Assembly: GCA_949358305.1 (NCBI GenBank) | Contig: OX442316.1 | Coordinates: 15,190,001-15,254,000 of the forward strand | Direction of reading: 5' to 3' | Source: Strigamia acuminata | Lineage: Eukaryota; Arthropoda; Chilopoda; Geophilomorpha; Linotaeniidae | DNA: 64,000 bases | Shown here: one piece after another, positions 11,346 through 23,575 of the stretch | Numbering within the stretch: position 1 is the first letter of the stretch | How the letters are laid out: every line of letters begins with the position of its first letter | The notes under the pieces: model-generated | Told to the model about the DNA's origin: nothing | Database searches by the model: none | Seen by the model: the letters and a program-made list of their open reading frames with translations, nothing else | Translations under genes and position numbers: made by a program

Positions 11346-12133
11346 ACTAGGTTCTGTCTGACTTCTAATCCAAAATCATCATTTGTAAAGTTTTTTTTTT
11401 TAATTTTTTAATATTTAAAATAAAATGTTCTCATTGAAGTAGTTAAAATCCTTTTTTGATAGTTACAAAAAAAAAAATAATCCTTATAAATTTGAAAATC
11501 AGATGCTAAGTCGGACAAACGTTAGGCAAATTTACCGCTAGGCGCCACTCACTACAAGCCAAAAAACGACAACAAATTGTTTTAAACAAATGTCACTTTA
11601 TTCTTGTTTATGTTGAACAAAATGAAAAGAAACAAAAAAAATACATCGTTTTGACATTATTACATGACATTATTACTTACAAAAAAAATAATAATTTTGA
11701 TCATTTTTCAGCCATATATAACAACATATGACCCGGTTTGGCATTAAAAGCATCCCAGAATCCAACGGGAAACTCATTAACAACATCAGGATCCAATAAA
11801 GTTGGGTGAAGACTGAACGACTTGAATCCAACTTCCTTAAACACTCGTTCGTAAACCTCCGGCTCGAAATACGAAAGCGTGATAGTAAACGGCGGTACCG
11901 GGACGTTCGCGTCGAAGTTGCTTCCGACGAATTTCATCCGTCGAGTCTGATTGACGGGCGGCAACGGCGTGAACGACTCGATTCCGTAGCGCGCCAGCGA
12001 ATTGCCCCAATCGCCGTCGCTCTGGCAATTGACGCTGATCCCGAAAAAACTGCCACCAGGTTTCAGGTTGGCGTAGAAGATCTCGCACATTGATTTCAAA
12101 TCGGCGACCGTTTCGGCGTACGGGAGGAGACCG

Positions 12134-14265
12134 TGTGACGGAATAAACTTAGGCATGGATATATAATTAGTATAATATGAAGGAATAACTAAGGGGTAAA
12201 GTTAGGCTGTACTGCAATGGCAATTACAGTAAGGCGGGAAAGGAATCTCTTGAGTGACGTGAGTCACTTGAGAGGTAAAGGGGGTCGCTGGCAAGTGACC
12301 ACAAATAATCTAGAGGCTAGACAGGTATAAAACAGTGAGATAACATAAATAAATGGAGAATAAATATCTGACTTCGTGAAATATGCGACATATAAATTGA
12401 TAGATGAATGTAGTTAACTATGAATAATATTGAGCCAACACAAGTGTGTAAACTATAATAAAGCTAATTTATTAGCGAGTCCAAATGATCATTAAACCAT
12501 AATCCAAAATACATACATATATACAAATACACAAGCGCTATAAACAAGGCCTCCAATAATCATTGGGGTAATACAAAGACATATCAAAAGGTAAATACGC
12601 TGACAAAACTAGAGCATTGGGAGGCATGAGGAATTCATGGCCCAAGGCAAAAGGGGGACTTGAACAGGAGTGAAAGAGAAGCGCTCTTTTAATTACGCTG
12701 AAACTGTAGTTTAAGGGGATTAAAAGGGGACATTTAAAATGGCGGCTCAATCGAGGCTTTGATTGCAATTCGGTTCGGTGTGGCTTTAATAACGATGTCG
12801 TCACAAATAATGCATTGACTTTGAAGAAAGCCAATGCTGCCTAAAACTTAATTGTTCAATTAAAGCAAGATCTAAAACAAGAGTGTAAACTCTTGATTAA
12901 GCGGTTTGGTGGGTGAAAGACCCAAGAGTTGGCTATGAGAATGGCAACATGTCATTGAATAGGCCTAACCAAGAGTAGAGCAGTTCTGCTAAACCAGAGG
13001 TTCACATTGACTGGATACATCATTTAATGGCTAGGTTCTTGGCTAACAAGTGCAAGGGGTTTGTGAGCGAGTGCTCGAGACAGAGAAAGACAACTACACA
13101 TATTTAGGTGTAACTCAGATTGCTCTGAGTTCAAATGTCTATGCGTAACAACTTTCAGGAGAAGGCTGACTAGCGCATTTAGGACTAAGCATAAATGCAA
13201 AGTAATGCTACGCCATTGAGAACCATAGCAAAGGTAAGGGAAGTTACTATTAAATTAATAGCAAGTTCTTATAGCAAGTAGAAGGATTGATTGACTAACA
13301 ATGGACAACAAAAGGACTAAGCCGAACTAATAAATCTCCCTCAACTTAGCAACAATTGACCACTTCAATGGGAATCCACTGAAGTAATTCTAATTACCAA
13401 TTTGAGAGCAATAAATGAAATAAGGCTTACCAGTACTTTGATTCCGCGGTCCAGGGTCATTGAATCCAGTGTCAAAAGGGTTGTGGAATTTTGGCGGGAA
13501 AATCCACCAACAAAGCCAGGGCGGCAAAGTTGGAGTAGAGGCAACAAAACCTATCTTTTCTCCTTCATCTTCACCTCCATTGCCATCCTACTTCCCCCAG
13601 CTGTCAACTGCAGGAAGTTTTACATCTCAACCCAGTAATCGAATACCAAATAGGCTCGGATGTTGCTCGTAGGGCAACCAACTAAAGCGAGATAGTGCGT
13701 CAAAACCTTGACGCACAACATAAGTCAAAGCCAAAGGCAAGAACAAAATGTGTAAAGTCAAAATATATGGGCAAAATCTCTGTAGGAAGCTTTGAACAAA
13801 GCTTATATAGACAAACCAAACAATACCTCATTGGAATGGAACCAATGGGGTAAATAGACCAATGACAAATGAGAGCTATCTCATTAGTATGAAGCGGGGA
13901 AGCTTCACAAAGCAAATACCTCATTAGAATGTAAACAAGGAGGAGTGCATAAGGGGTCAAGAGTTCTCTTGGCCTTTGCAAGGTCACTCTCTCTAATGTT
14001 TAGAAACAACACAAGGGGAAGTAAACAACATAGTCGCTCAGTCTTGGCTTCACTGTATAGTGACTCATCCAAGATGGCGACTGGTGCAATAACACACTAT
14101 AAACTGTAAGAAAATGCTTATGGCCGTGAGCCAGTGGCTCACTTATAGCGCCTAGGACTCATATAATATAAAAGTAAATTAAAGAATTCAACTTAAAACC
14201 TTGAATTAAATATAAATAGTTTTATTTATCTTTAACCAAAACTACGGTATTTTGGTACCGTCACA
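12134..14265 (-). repeat. LTR, 3' copy in element orientation
   Basis: 2132 bp, TGTGACGG...CCGTCACA. Downstream in plus orientation is CGTGCTCCGGAAAAG, so no strong polypurine tract sits next to the LTR. The small open frames inside occur identically in the other LTR and are not considered genes. Confidence 0.9.
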
Positions 14266-14895
14266 CGTGCTCCGGAAAAGAGTGCGTGCGTCCTACGCAT
14301 GCATTAATGGAACTGAAACTTAAAATTACCAAGGAATACTAGTCAAATGTGAAGAGAGAAAATTATTCTGGAAGTGAAGACTCCCGTAAAAACTCTCCGG
14401 TGTGTTCCACACCGTTACAAAAGGGTAGTGAATAGTCACCTATTATAAAAAGAAGTACATGGATGCTAGTAACGTTATAAAAGTAGTAAGATAAAGGAAA
14501 TATTTTAAAATACATAAGTTGGTCTAGCAATGGCCAAACATATAAAGAAGGTTGGAGTTTTCACTCAAAAAGCAAAGTTAAAACAAAATAAGTCGTAATA
14601 ATGAATAGAATCGCCAATCAAATTAAATTTACTAATAATTAATTCAAATTCAAGTGAGTAATAGGAATACAAATAGAATTATTTTAAAAGAACACACGTT
14701 TAAACTTAAGAAAATTCTTTCGAATTAAAAAGGTTAAACACTATATTATTATTATAAGATCGAGTGAAACAAGTAAATACACATTGATAAAACAAAAATT
14801 ATAGTTACAGAAAGTATAAAAACATTTACAACCGGAGTAAAATGCGGGATAATAAAATAAGAAGTTAGAAAAATAATAAATTCGTCGCATTCTCA

Positions 14896-16533
14896 CTAAT
14901 TACGCAATTTCTTCGTAATTTCTTTAACCTGCTCTACACCTCGGGATTGGGGAAATTCGGATTCAGATGAGTCAGAATTCTCTGCCTCGTCAGAGTCTGA
15001 AGACACTCTAATCTTGTTTAGAATTTTCTTCGCTATGAGTCTATATTTATTAAGGTGAAGATGTCTTTCATTTCTATTTTCATCTGAGTTTTCAGATTTC
15101 TTTTCTTCCTTTGTTTCTTTGGGGGTGTCAGCTGTCTTAGCAGCGGGGGGTTTGTCATCTTTATTATCTTTAGGTTTAGATTTTGTCCCTGGGGCGATGG
15201 GGTCATTGCCCACTTTGACATCGTACTTCTCCTTGTCTGCTAATACTTTCTTGTATATCCGTTCTAGATCACCTTTGTCTAAATTGTTTATTTCTAGACG
15301 GCTACGAATATCAGGGGTTGCGTAGCGTTGCATCATTTTACGCGCAACAAGTCCGTTGTACGTAGATTGCTGTCGCCAGCAGTTATAATAGCGCAACACG
15401 TAGTGATACACTGTCTCTCCTTCCTCTGCGACCTGCTCGAAGCAGAGCTCGCCTCTCTGATCTTCATTTAATCCAAATCTGTTTTGGAAAACGGTCTTAA
15501 AATCTTCCCAAACAGTGAGAGTCGGCGCGAAATCGTCATACCAAGTGGCAGCCACTCCCGTGAGGTATGAGGGAACACATTGAGTGATCGCCTCGTTCAG
15601 AGGGCAACCTTTATTTCGCGCTGCAGCGATTACAGCGTCGATAAACAAATTACATTCTGCAGGAGTGCCTTCTCCTGTGAAGCGGGGCACCTCCAAACCT
15701 TTGAAAGTGTAACGACGAGGGTCGTTCTGTGTAGAATTTGATTGATCATTGGGGGGAGGAGTACGATCTCGCTGTCGTCGCTGATCAGCTTGGTCAGCCT
15801 GGAAGGTTGTAAAACTTGTGGCTAGCTGCCTGATACTGTCAAACATATTAACTAACATATCATTCGAGACCGTAGAAGTACTAGAAGAATGCGAGCGGGC
15901 AGGGGACGTGTTTATTCGTCTACGAGGGTTTCCGTGCGGAGTCGAATGGTTATGTAAATTGGGGTCAATAATACGTGGTGGAGTAGTGGGTCTAGGTTGA
16001 TGGGTTGGTGTGTTTCCACCAGCATTAGCTTGTTGATTTAATGTGGCTTGTGCCTGAGCTTGGGCTAATGCTATCGCATCGGCTTGGGCTTTGGCTTGGG
16101 CATCCGTCTGAACTTTGGCTAATGCTAACGCATCGGCTTGGGCTTGGGCTTGGGCATCCGCCTGAGCTTTGGCTTGAGCATCTGCCTGAGCTTTGGCCTG
16201 AGCATCTGCCTGAGCTTTGGCCTGAGCATCTGCCTGAGCTTTGGCCTGAGCATCTGCCTGAGCTTTGGCCTGAGCATCTGCCAAAATTTGTGCAGTTCTT
16301 GCAACAAAGTCATTAATATCTACGTAACTGGCGGGGTCTATTCCCACCAACACACCAAGATTCAGGAGAGCGGGCAAATCAACTGTCTGGGCGGCGCTGA
16401 GGTCCAAAGTAACCTGCTGCCCTTGACTACCGCCGGCCTGAGGCTCGATATTACTCGAATTTAAATCACCAGGGGAAGTCACTACAGTGGGGTTCGTTTT
16501 ATTACGGCCCGTCATTATTACCACGGATGTCAA
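14896..16533 (-). CDS. Gag-like protein of the LTR element
   Basis: Single frame of 545 aa. The order is a Thr/Gln-rich start; a run of Ala-Gln-Ala-Asp-Ala-Gln-Ala-Lys 8-residue repeats (about residues 75-165, DNA around 16040-16290); a Pro/Ser-rich hinge; then a retrotransposon-gag (PF03732-like) domain at about residues 270-430. Features of that domain are [38 protein letters not shown] and FQNRFGL. The tail is charged (Lys/Glu/Ser). No CCHC zinc knuckle is seen. It would form the particle that packages the element's RNA. The frame is intact, which fits recent activity. Confidence 0.85.
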   Translation of the reverse strand: MTSVVIMTGRNKTNPTVVTSPGDLNSSNIEPQAGGSQGQQVTLDLSAAQTVDLPALLNLGVLVGIDPASYVDINDFVARTAQILADAQAKAQADAQAKAQADAQAKAQADAQAKAQADAQAKAQADAQAQAQADALALAKVQTDAQAKAQADAIALAQAQAQATLNQQANAGGNTPTHQPRPTTPPRIIDPNLHNHSTPHGNPRRRINTSPARSHSSSTSTVSNDMLVNMFDSIRQLATSFTTFQADQADQRRQRDRTPPPNDQSNSTQNDPRRYTFKGLEVPRFTGEGTPAECNLFIDAVIAAARNKGCPLNEAITQCVPSYLTGVAATWYDDFAPTLTVWEDFKTVFQNRFGLNEDQRGELCFEQVAEEGETVYHYVLRYYNCWRQQSTYNGLVARKMMQRYATPDIRSRLEINNLDKGDLERIYKKVLADKEKYDVKVGNDPIAPGTKSKPKDNKDDKPPAAKTADTPKETKEEKKSENSDENRNERHLHLNKYRLIAKKILNKIRVSSDSDEAENSDSSESEFPQSRGVEQVKEITKKLRN

Positions 16534-17752
16534 AATTTAAGCTTTCAAATAATTATTTAAAACACTTTCCTTCCTCTTCTTGAATTATTTCTGATATTCT
16601 CAGAAAACTCAAGCGATAAATGGATCAAGTCTAAAATTGATCGGTACACAATGGAATTCCTAAATTCAAGCGAATTCAAGAAGCTTATGATTCTAGTGCA
16701 AAATATCAAAACGTCTCAACAATACTAACAATTACTTTTCTCGTGATAGAAAATGTCAAAATGAAATTTGCCTACCGTCGGTGGAGAGTTCGAATCGGAT
16801 TTCGGGAGTCGTCTAAAGTTTGCAGTGTTTCAGCTTTTCAGGGAAGTGGTCGTCTGGTACACGTGGGTATGCAGAAGAAGTACTTCGAGAAGTGAACAGA
16901 ATCGAGGGAAAACTAGGGTTTTATAACTTTGATATTTACAAAGGAAATAATTATTTGGCAGACATAGGATTATGTTAATGGCAATAATTGCCTGTCTGGC
17001 AACGTTGAGTCGGCACAGGGAAAGTTTGGCATAAAGGACAGGAACTTGAAACAATAGGGATTAGGTTTCACAAGATGGTGCTACAAATTTTTAGTTAGAG
17101 CAATTATCCAGAAATATGTTTGAAGTTTGAAGAATGTAAGGTTTCAAGATGTTAATCCAATTTAATTATTGAACATAAGAGAAGAAATTAATTTTAATGT
17201 CGTTTTGTTAGGAAATATAATTTTATTTTTAATTCTAATACTTATTTTTATGAAAAGCAAGGAATGTGAAAGTAAATGTCAGGAGAATCCTTTATCAAAA
17301 GAATCCTTGAAAGTAGTTATGGGGAAATGAGTATTTATTCATAGTGAAATGTTTAATTTGTAGAGTATTTTTAGTTTGTATAATTGGTTAAAGCTGGGGT
17401 CTTTGACTTGTAAACCCAGTAGGTGGTTGAGGGGTGAGCGGCAAAGAAGGAAGGGGAAAGGTCGTTAAGTGGTAGCCTTAGGCTGGCTGACCAACATCTG
17501 TTCCTTGGCACACTTCAACCTATTTTTTACACACACTGAAAAAATACATTTTATACACAAATTAATACACAAAACCCACAAATTTAGATTTTAAAACACT
17601 ATAGTTAATGAAAACATTTAAGACTCTTTGATTTTTAAACAAAAATCAAATATCATATTTTCGCAATTTTTCAAAATTGCACCAGATTGATCTATCAATT
17701 TGAATATGCAAATTAACTACTTAATTATGCACATCCTGTCGCGGACGCCACT
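16534..17752 (-). other. Leader region of the LTR element with primer-binding site
   Basis: 1.2 kb between the 5' LTR and gag with no pol-like frame. In element orientation the sequence after the LTR is AG then TGGCGTCCGCGACAGG (plus coordinates about 17735-17750). A TGG start two bases from the LTR fits a tRNA primer-binding site; the tRNA species was not assigned. The length suggests packaging signals. Confidence 0.55.
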
Positions 17753-19884
17753 TGTGACGGAATAAACTTAGGCATGGATATATAATTAGTATAATATGAA
17801 GGAATAACTAAGGGGTAAAGTTAGGCTGTACTGCAATGGCAATTACAGTAAGGCGGGAAAGGAATCTCTTGAGTGACGTGAGTCACTTGAGAGGTAAAGG
17901 GGGTCGCTGGCAAGTGACCACAAATAATCTAGAGGCTAGACAGGTATAAAACAGTGAGATAACATAAATAAATGGAGAATAAATATCTGACTTCGTGAAA
18001 TATGCGACATATAAATTGATAGATGAATGTAGTTAACTATGAATAATATTGAGCCAACACAAGTGTGTAAACTATAATAAAGCTAATTTATTAGCGAGTC
18101 CAAATGATCATTAAACCATAATCCAAAATACATACATATATACAAATACACAAGCGCTATAAACAAGGCCTCCAATAATCATTGGGGTAATACAAAGACA
18201 TATCAAAAGGTAAATACGCTGACAAAACTAGAGCATTGGGAGGCATGAGGAATTCATGGCCCAAGGCAAAAGGGGGACTTGAACAGGAGTGAAAGAGAAG
18301 CGCTCTTTTAATTACGCTGAAACTGTAGTTTAAGGGGATTAAAAGGGGACATTTAAAATGGCGGCTCAATCGAGGCTTTGATTGCAATTCGGTTCGGTGT
18401 GGCTTTAATAACGATGTCGTCACAAATAATGCATTGACTTTGAAGAAAGCCAATGCTGCCTAAAACTTAATTGTTCAATTAAAGCAAGATCTAAAACAAG
18501 AGTGTAAACTCTTGATTAAGCGGTTTGGTGGGTGAAAGACCCAAGAGTTGGCTATGAGAATGGCAACATGTCATTGAATAGGCCTAACCAAGAGTAGAGC
18601 AGTTCTGCTAAACCAGAGGTTCACATTGACTGGATACATCATTTAATGGCTAGGTTCTTGGCTAACAAGTGCAAGGGGTTTGTGAGCGAGTGCTCGAGAC
18701 AGAGAAAGACAACTACACATATTTAGGTGTAACTCAGATTGCTCTGAGTTCAAATGTCTATGCGTAACAACTTTCAGGAGAAGGCTGACTAGCGCATTTA
18801 GGACTAAGCATAAATGCAAAGTAATGCTACGCCATTGAGAACCATAGCAAAGGTAAGGGAAGTTACTATTAAATTAATAGCAAGTTCTTATAGCAAGTAG
18901 AAGGATTGATTGACTAACAATGGACAACAAAAGGACTAAGCCGAACTAATAAATCTCCCTCAACTTAGCAACAATTGACCACTTCAATGGGAATCCACTG
19001 AAGTAATTCTAATTACCAATTTGAGAGCAATAAATGAAATAAGGCTTACCAGTACTTTGATTCCGCGGTCCAGGGTCATTGAATCCAGTGTCAAAAGGGT
19101 TGTGGAATTTTGGCGGGAAAATCCACCAACAAAGCCAGGGCGGCAAAGTTGGAGTAGAGGCAACAAAACCTATCTTTTCTCCTTCATCTTCACCTCCATT
19201 GCCATCCTACTTCCCCCAGCTGTCAACTGCAGGAAGTTTTACATCTCAACCCAGTAATCGAATACCAAATAGGCTCGGATGTTGCTCGTAGGGCAACCAA
19301 CTAAAGCGAGATAGTGCGTCAAAACCTTGACGCACAACATAAGTCAAAGCCAAAGGCAAGAACAAAATGTGTAAAGTCAAAATATATGGGCAAAATCTCT
19401 GTAGGAAGCTTTGAACAAAGCTTATATAGACAAACCAAACAATACCTCATTGGAATGGAACCAATGGGGTAAATAGACCAATGACAAATGAGAGCTATCT
19501 CATTAGTATGAAGCGGGGAAGCTTCACAAAGCAAATACCTCATTAGAATGTAAACAAGGAGGAGTGCATAAGGGGTCAAGAGTTCTCTTGGCCTTTGCAA
19601 GGTCACTCTCTCTAATGTTTAGAAACAACACAAGGGGAAGTAAACAACATAGTCGCTCAGTCTTGGCTTCACTGTATAGTGACTCATCCAAGATGGCGAC
19701 TGGTGCAATAACACACTATAAACTGTAAGAAAATGCTTATGGCCGTGAGCCAGTGGCTCACTTATAGCGCCTAGGACTCATATAATATAAAAGTAAATTA
19801 AAGAATTCAACTTAAAACCTTGAATTAAATATAAATAGTTTTATTTATCTTTAACCAAAACTACGGTATTTTGGTACCGTCACA
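17753..19884 (-). repeat. LTR, 5' copy in element orientation
   Basis: Same 2132 bp as the other LTR, with no difference seen in the parts compared by eye. Its edge at 19884 is followed by the second ACCG target copy and the N-terminal half of methyltransferase 2. Confidence 0.9.
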
Positions 19885-20248
19885 ACCGGTCGACGTGATG
19901 AAGTCGAATTTGCCGACGAACGAAAGGTTGCGAGCATCCCCGAGTATAAATTCGCATCCGGCGCCCGAACAAAACTTTTCGCGAGCGGATTTAATCATGA
20001 CGGGCGAGATGTCGACGCCCACCACTCGTGACGCTCCTTTGGCTGAAAGTTTGCGGCAAAAGCGCCCTTCACCCGATCCGATGTCTAGCACTGATTTATC
20101 CACCACGTGTAGCATGTGCTTGAGCAAAGTGTAATCGAATACGCACCGACCGAAGGGGAGGTCGCCGCGGCCGCGGAAACTCGCTGCTTTTTCATCGTCC
20201 CAGAGTGACGGGCACATAACTGCTTCGGCGGTCATTGTAGGTTTTATG

Positions 20249-20295
20249 AAGGTTGAACGACGTTATGAACGACGTTTATAACGTCGTTCAACCTT
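20249..20295. repeat. 18-bp stem hairpin in the leader of methyltransferase 2
   Basis: AAGGTTGAACGACGTTAT at 20249-20266 is followed after 11 bases by its exact reverse complement at 20278-20295. The loop holds a third GAACGACGTT. The segment is absent from the leaders of the two intact methyltransferases, so it is a small insertion just upstream of the start codon. Confidence 0.8.
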
Positions 20296-21429
20296 GGTTT
20301 TTATCAGGATTAGGGTTTCTCTACCGGTATTTACCGGTATCAAAAACCGGTAATTTTTTTAAAAAAAACCGAATACCGATTACCGTCTTTAATTTGGTAT
20401 TTTTATCGGTTTTTATAGGCAAAAAAATATGGAAAACACTGCCGAAATATTTCATTTTAGGGATGGAAATGGTCAGTTTTTAACTATTTTTATTTTTAAT
20501 TAATTATCATTATTGTTTTTTATATTTTTTTTGAGTAAAAATTTGGTCCAATAGAATCTGTAATATTTTTAGGAATGTGAGAGGCACGGGCTTGAGGGGT
20601 TTGACTCACTGAGGTTTGCCTGTCCCTGACCCTATGTTTGATTGAAATGGGTTTAAAGGAGCAAGTAAATTTATTTACAAAACAACTTCTTTTTTATTAT
20701 TATTTATTATTATTATGATTGTTATTACCGGATTTTAAAAAAAAATTCTCAAAATTATTGAAAGTTTTAAAAATGGCATCAAAATTACAAAACCCATTGA
20801 AGAAGTGTGTTATTTACTTGACTCTGAATTCCATCTCATTTACTGGTTAAAGCAGACTCATTAACCAGAAAATAATTTTTTTAAATCAGAACTTGAAATA
20901 TATTTTTTAAAATTTTACCATTTAAAAAAGGAAATTTAAAAGTAAAAATATTTATTCACTGAAAAATACCGGTTTACCGGTTTTTTGCGGAAAATACCAG
21001 AATAGCTTCGTTTTAGCGTCGCCATAATAGTAAAGAGGAAGTAGGGTAACTCTACTCATTTAGGCTCCGCCCACTTGCTTGACATTGATCTTTTAAACTT
21101 CCATTTCTGGATTTGTTGTCAGCTTTTTTTGAATAAATCTATATTTTTCAGGTTGAGAAATAAACAATAAAAAAGAATAAATAATCAGCAGTTGCCAAAA
21201 TAACGCGAATTTTTATTTTTTTCACCTGAAAGAACAACAAGTCAGACTGACCTTGCCTCATTTTGGTTGTTTCCGCTAAACGCGTGTGCAATAGATGGCG
21301 CTGCTGTTTGTTTGGGTCTACTGACATGTGCATGTACACATATTTTAGCAGAGTTTATGCTATTTTTAGTGGTAAATGAATAAAAATTACTTAAAATAAC
21401 TTGATTACATTGTAGGTATGTACATTTAT

Positions 21430-21750
21430 TGCCAAAATTTGTACTTTTTTTGCAAAAAATTAATTTTTTTTACCAATGAATGGATGTTTTTTGTCAATAA
21501 ATGGACTTTATTGCTAAAATTAAAATTGTTTGCCATTAAATAGATGTTTTTTGCTAAAATTAAAATTTTTGCCAAGAAATAGACTCTTTTTGCTAATAAA
21601 TAAAAGTTTAATTTTGCTAAAAATAAACTTTTTTTTTACAACAAATGACGTCAAAAAATGACTAAAAAATCAACGTTTTTTGACCAAAAAATCAACGTTT
21701 TTAAACCAAAACAATCAACGTTTTTTAATCTAAACAATCAACTTTTTTGA
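21430..21750. repeat. AT-rich degenerate tandem array
   Basis: Repeated phrases of the type TTTTTGCTAAAATTAAA and AATGGATGTTTTTTG, later AAAAAATCAACGTTTTT, in units of about 20-35 bp within the nested element. Confidence 0.6.
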
Positions 21751-21982
21751 AAGCAAGTTCAGAGCAAAGAATGAAATCCCAAAATGAAATACAAAACAAG
21801 TTTTTATTTACAGATAACCTACCTCAATAAATGTGTCATTTTAATGAAACATCTAAAACAATTATTTATTATTTATGTGGTTATGTTTTAAGAAATGTAC
21901 AAAATTATACTTCCAAGTAAATGTCAAAACTGTATTGATTCAATAATATTAAATCAAAATGGTGATCTTCCAAAATCAGCCA

Positions 21983-22150
21983 CACTAGGTGCATTCAAAA
22001 AGTCTAAAACGTATGCAAAACGAGTTTCATGTTTGCTGGAGACGTCATTCCCAATGAATAACATGGGAATGTTATTCAATGGGAATGACGTCACGTTCAA
22101 ACACGAAACTCGTTTTGCATACGTTTTAGACTTATTGAATGCACCTAGTG
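21983..22150. mobile_element. 168-bp foldback (hairpin) MITE
   Basis: Starts CACTAGGTGCATTCA and ends TGAATGCACCTAGTG. The two halves are near-perfect reverse complements up to a 4-bp centre (GGGA), including ACGTATGCAAAACGAGTTTC and GACGTCATTCCCA. Transcribed, it would fold into a stem of about 80 bp. Confidence 0.8.
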
Positions 22151-22767
22151 ATATTAATGCATTTTTTCTCATCATGATAAATTAAATGTGAGTACCAGTA
22201 GTTTAGTTAAGAATGTATTTGAAAAGTTGTTGGATATAATTCCTAGCTTAAATATTCATTAAAGTGTCTGTTGTTCTCAAAACCATGCAGAGAAATTAAT
22301 TCCTCAGTTTTTATTCTATTACATCCAAACAAGATTTTATTTCACTGCTAAGGATTTGAGAAAAAAAAAACATGTGTTGCTACGAAAAATTAAAGCAACA
22401 AAAAAATTGCTAAATTATCATCTTAATCAAATTGTATTAAGACAGCAATTTTTTTGTAATTCATGTACCATAATTCCATAACAAATAAAAATGTTTTTAA
22501 ATAATGATAAAACTAATTTATTTGTTTTCTTTTTTTCTCATTTATTATATTTGCTTAGTTTAAAATATTACATTTGAATTGTATATTCTAAATGTATGAA
22601 AAAGTATAAAAAGAATAGACTGTAGATCGGTTATAGCAGGGCCACGGTGAGCAGGGCATTGGATGTAGAACCCCAAAAAGACAACAGCGCCATCGTGTGG
22701 CGGAAATACGTCAACTGAGGAGTTACCCTACTTCCTCTTTTACTATTATGGCGTCGCTAACGCCTCA

Positions 22768-23520
22768 TAAGAGCGACGCCGTGTTGTGCGCGGTCCCGGT
22801 CTCGGACCGGCGATCCAGGACCGCGGACCGGGACCGCGTTTCTTCTTAAAGGCCAGTCCAGGACCGCGGACCGGGACCGCGCTCCTTTTAAAATTCCGTG
22901 GACCGCGGACCGCTTTTGCGGTACATCTCGCGGTCCGCGAGGAAACACGAGATTCTGAAATTTTAAGCTGAAAACGCGATGCCAAACGTCGCCAAACGAC
23001 GTCAAACGTCGTAATTTGCGACGATAACGGAGCGGTGCGGAGAAGCACGCCCGTCCATTATCGTCGCAAATTACGACGTTTAGACGAATACACGGCCGTT
23101 TTAAGCGCTTCCACGCACAATTTTTCGTTGCCCTCTGCTACAAAAACTACGAGATTCTCGTATTTTGCGGTATAATCTCGCGATTCACGAGAAAACACAA
23201 GATCTCGTGTTTTTTCGTGGACCGCGAGATGTACCGCAAAAGCGCGGTCCCGGTCCCGGTCCGCGGCACACGGTGTACTGCGGACCGGGACCGCGGTTCT
23301 TTTTTGCTGCCGAAACAGGACCGCGGACCGCGCACAACACTGTTTTGCACGTACAATTTCAAGCGATCACTCTTTCAAGCAATCGTTCTTTCCTGCGTCG
23401 CTCTTTCAAGCGATCGCTCTTTTCAGCGTCGCTCTTTGGGGCGTCGCTCTTTTCAAACGACGCTATTCCGAGCTCGCTCTTCTCAGCGTCGCTATTAAAG
23501 GCCTTCTTCGTTTTTTGAAC
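22768..23520. repeat. GC-rich inverted-repeat segment plus GCGTCGCTCTT array
   Basis: From about 22768 to 23340 the sequence is built of GGACCGCGGACCGGGACCGC-type phrases on both strands. It is bounded by TGTTGTGCGCGGTCC and GGACCGCGCACAACA, which are reverse complements. At 23350-23510 follow about eight imperfect copies of GCGTCGCTCTTT-like units. Base composition is sharply different from the surroundings. No gene is seen; open frames here are by-products of the GC-rich repeats. Confidence 0.7.
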
Positions 23521-23575
23521 ATTAAATACCGAAATACCGGTACCGGTTTTTTTTTGAGAAACCCTAATCAGGATG

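Larger units (their letters stand above)
12134..19884 (-). mobile_element. Non-autonomous LTR retrotransposon carrying gag only
   Basis: Two LTRs of 2132 bp each (12134-14265 and 17753-19884) enclose a 3487-bp interior. LTR ends are TGTGACGG and CCGTCACA. The flanking target duplication ACCG (12130-12133 and 19885-19888) lies inside a methyltransferase gene. The interior encodes one Gag-like protein on the minus strand and no protease, reverse transcriptase, RNase H or integrase. The two LTRs look identical wherever compared. A Gag-only element like this resembles the TR-GAG class of non-autonomous elements and would depend on enzymes supplied elsewhere. The 4-bp target site and Gag type suggest a Ty3/Gypsy relative. 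Confidence 0.88.
11701..20235 (-). pseudogene. SAM-dependent methyltransferase 2, split by an LTR element
   Basis: The start codon is at 20235 (MTAEAVMCPSLWDD) and the N-terminal part reads through motif I (VLDIGSGEGRFCRKL) to ITSTG near 19885. The C-terminal part resumes at 12133 and runs in frame to the stop at 11701 (ending LLYMAEK). Between the two lies an LTR element at 12134-19884 flanked by a 4-bp duplication, ACCG. Apart from the insertion both parts are open and match the intact copies, so the gene was probably intact until a recent insertion. Its leader is also interrupted by a hAT-type element at 20311-23566. Confidence 0.9.
21020..22753. mobile_element. Nested TIR element inside the hAT-type element
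   Basis: The left end starts CGCCATAATAGTAAAGAGG and the right end is its reverse complement with one extra T (33-34 bp TIR including AGTAGGGTAACTC). A second inner match around ATGGCGCTG at 21295 and 22685 extends the symmetry. Exact outer ends and target duplication are not settled. No transposase frame is seen. Confidence 0.7.
20311..23566. mobile_element. hAT-type non-autonomous DNA element with nested insertions
   Basis: Ends are TAGGGTTTCTC and GAGAAACCCTA, followed inward by ACCGGTA-type subterminal repeats. It is flanked by a perfect 8-bp duplication ATCAGGAT at 20303-20310 and 23567-23574. An 8-bp target site and a TAGGG-type end fit the hAT superfamily. The target lies in the conserved leader of methyltransferase 2 (the intact copies read ACATCCTGATAAAAA there). 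No transposase frame is seen. The interior holds a second TIR element (21020-22753) and a GC-rich inverted-repeat segment (about 22768-23340). Confidence 0.85.

Noticed and set aside
12538-13987. Several 60-98 aa frames in the LTR
   Set aside because: They recur identically in the second LTR, have no domain and lie in untranslated LTR sequence.
23165-23518. GPR-rich frames on both strands
   Set aside because: By-products of GGACCGCGGACC repeats; no biological protein is suggested.
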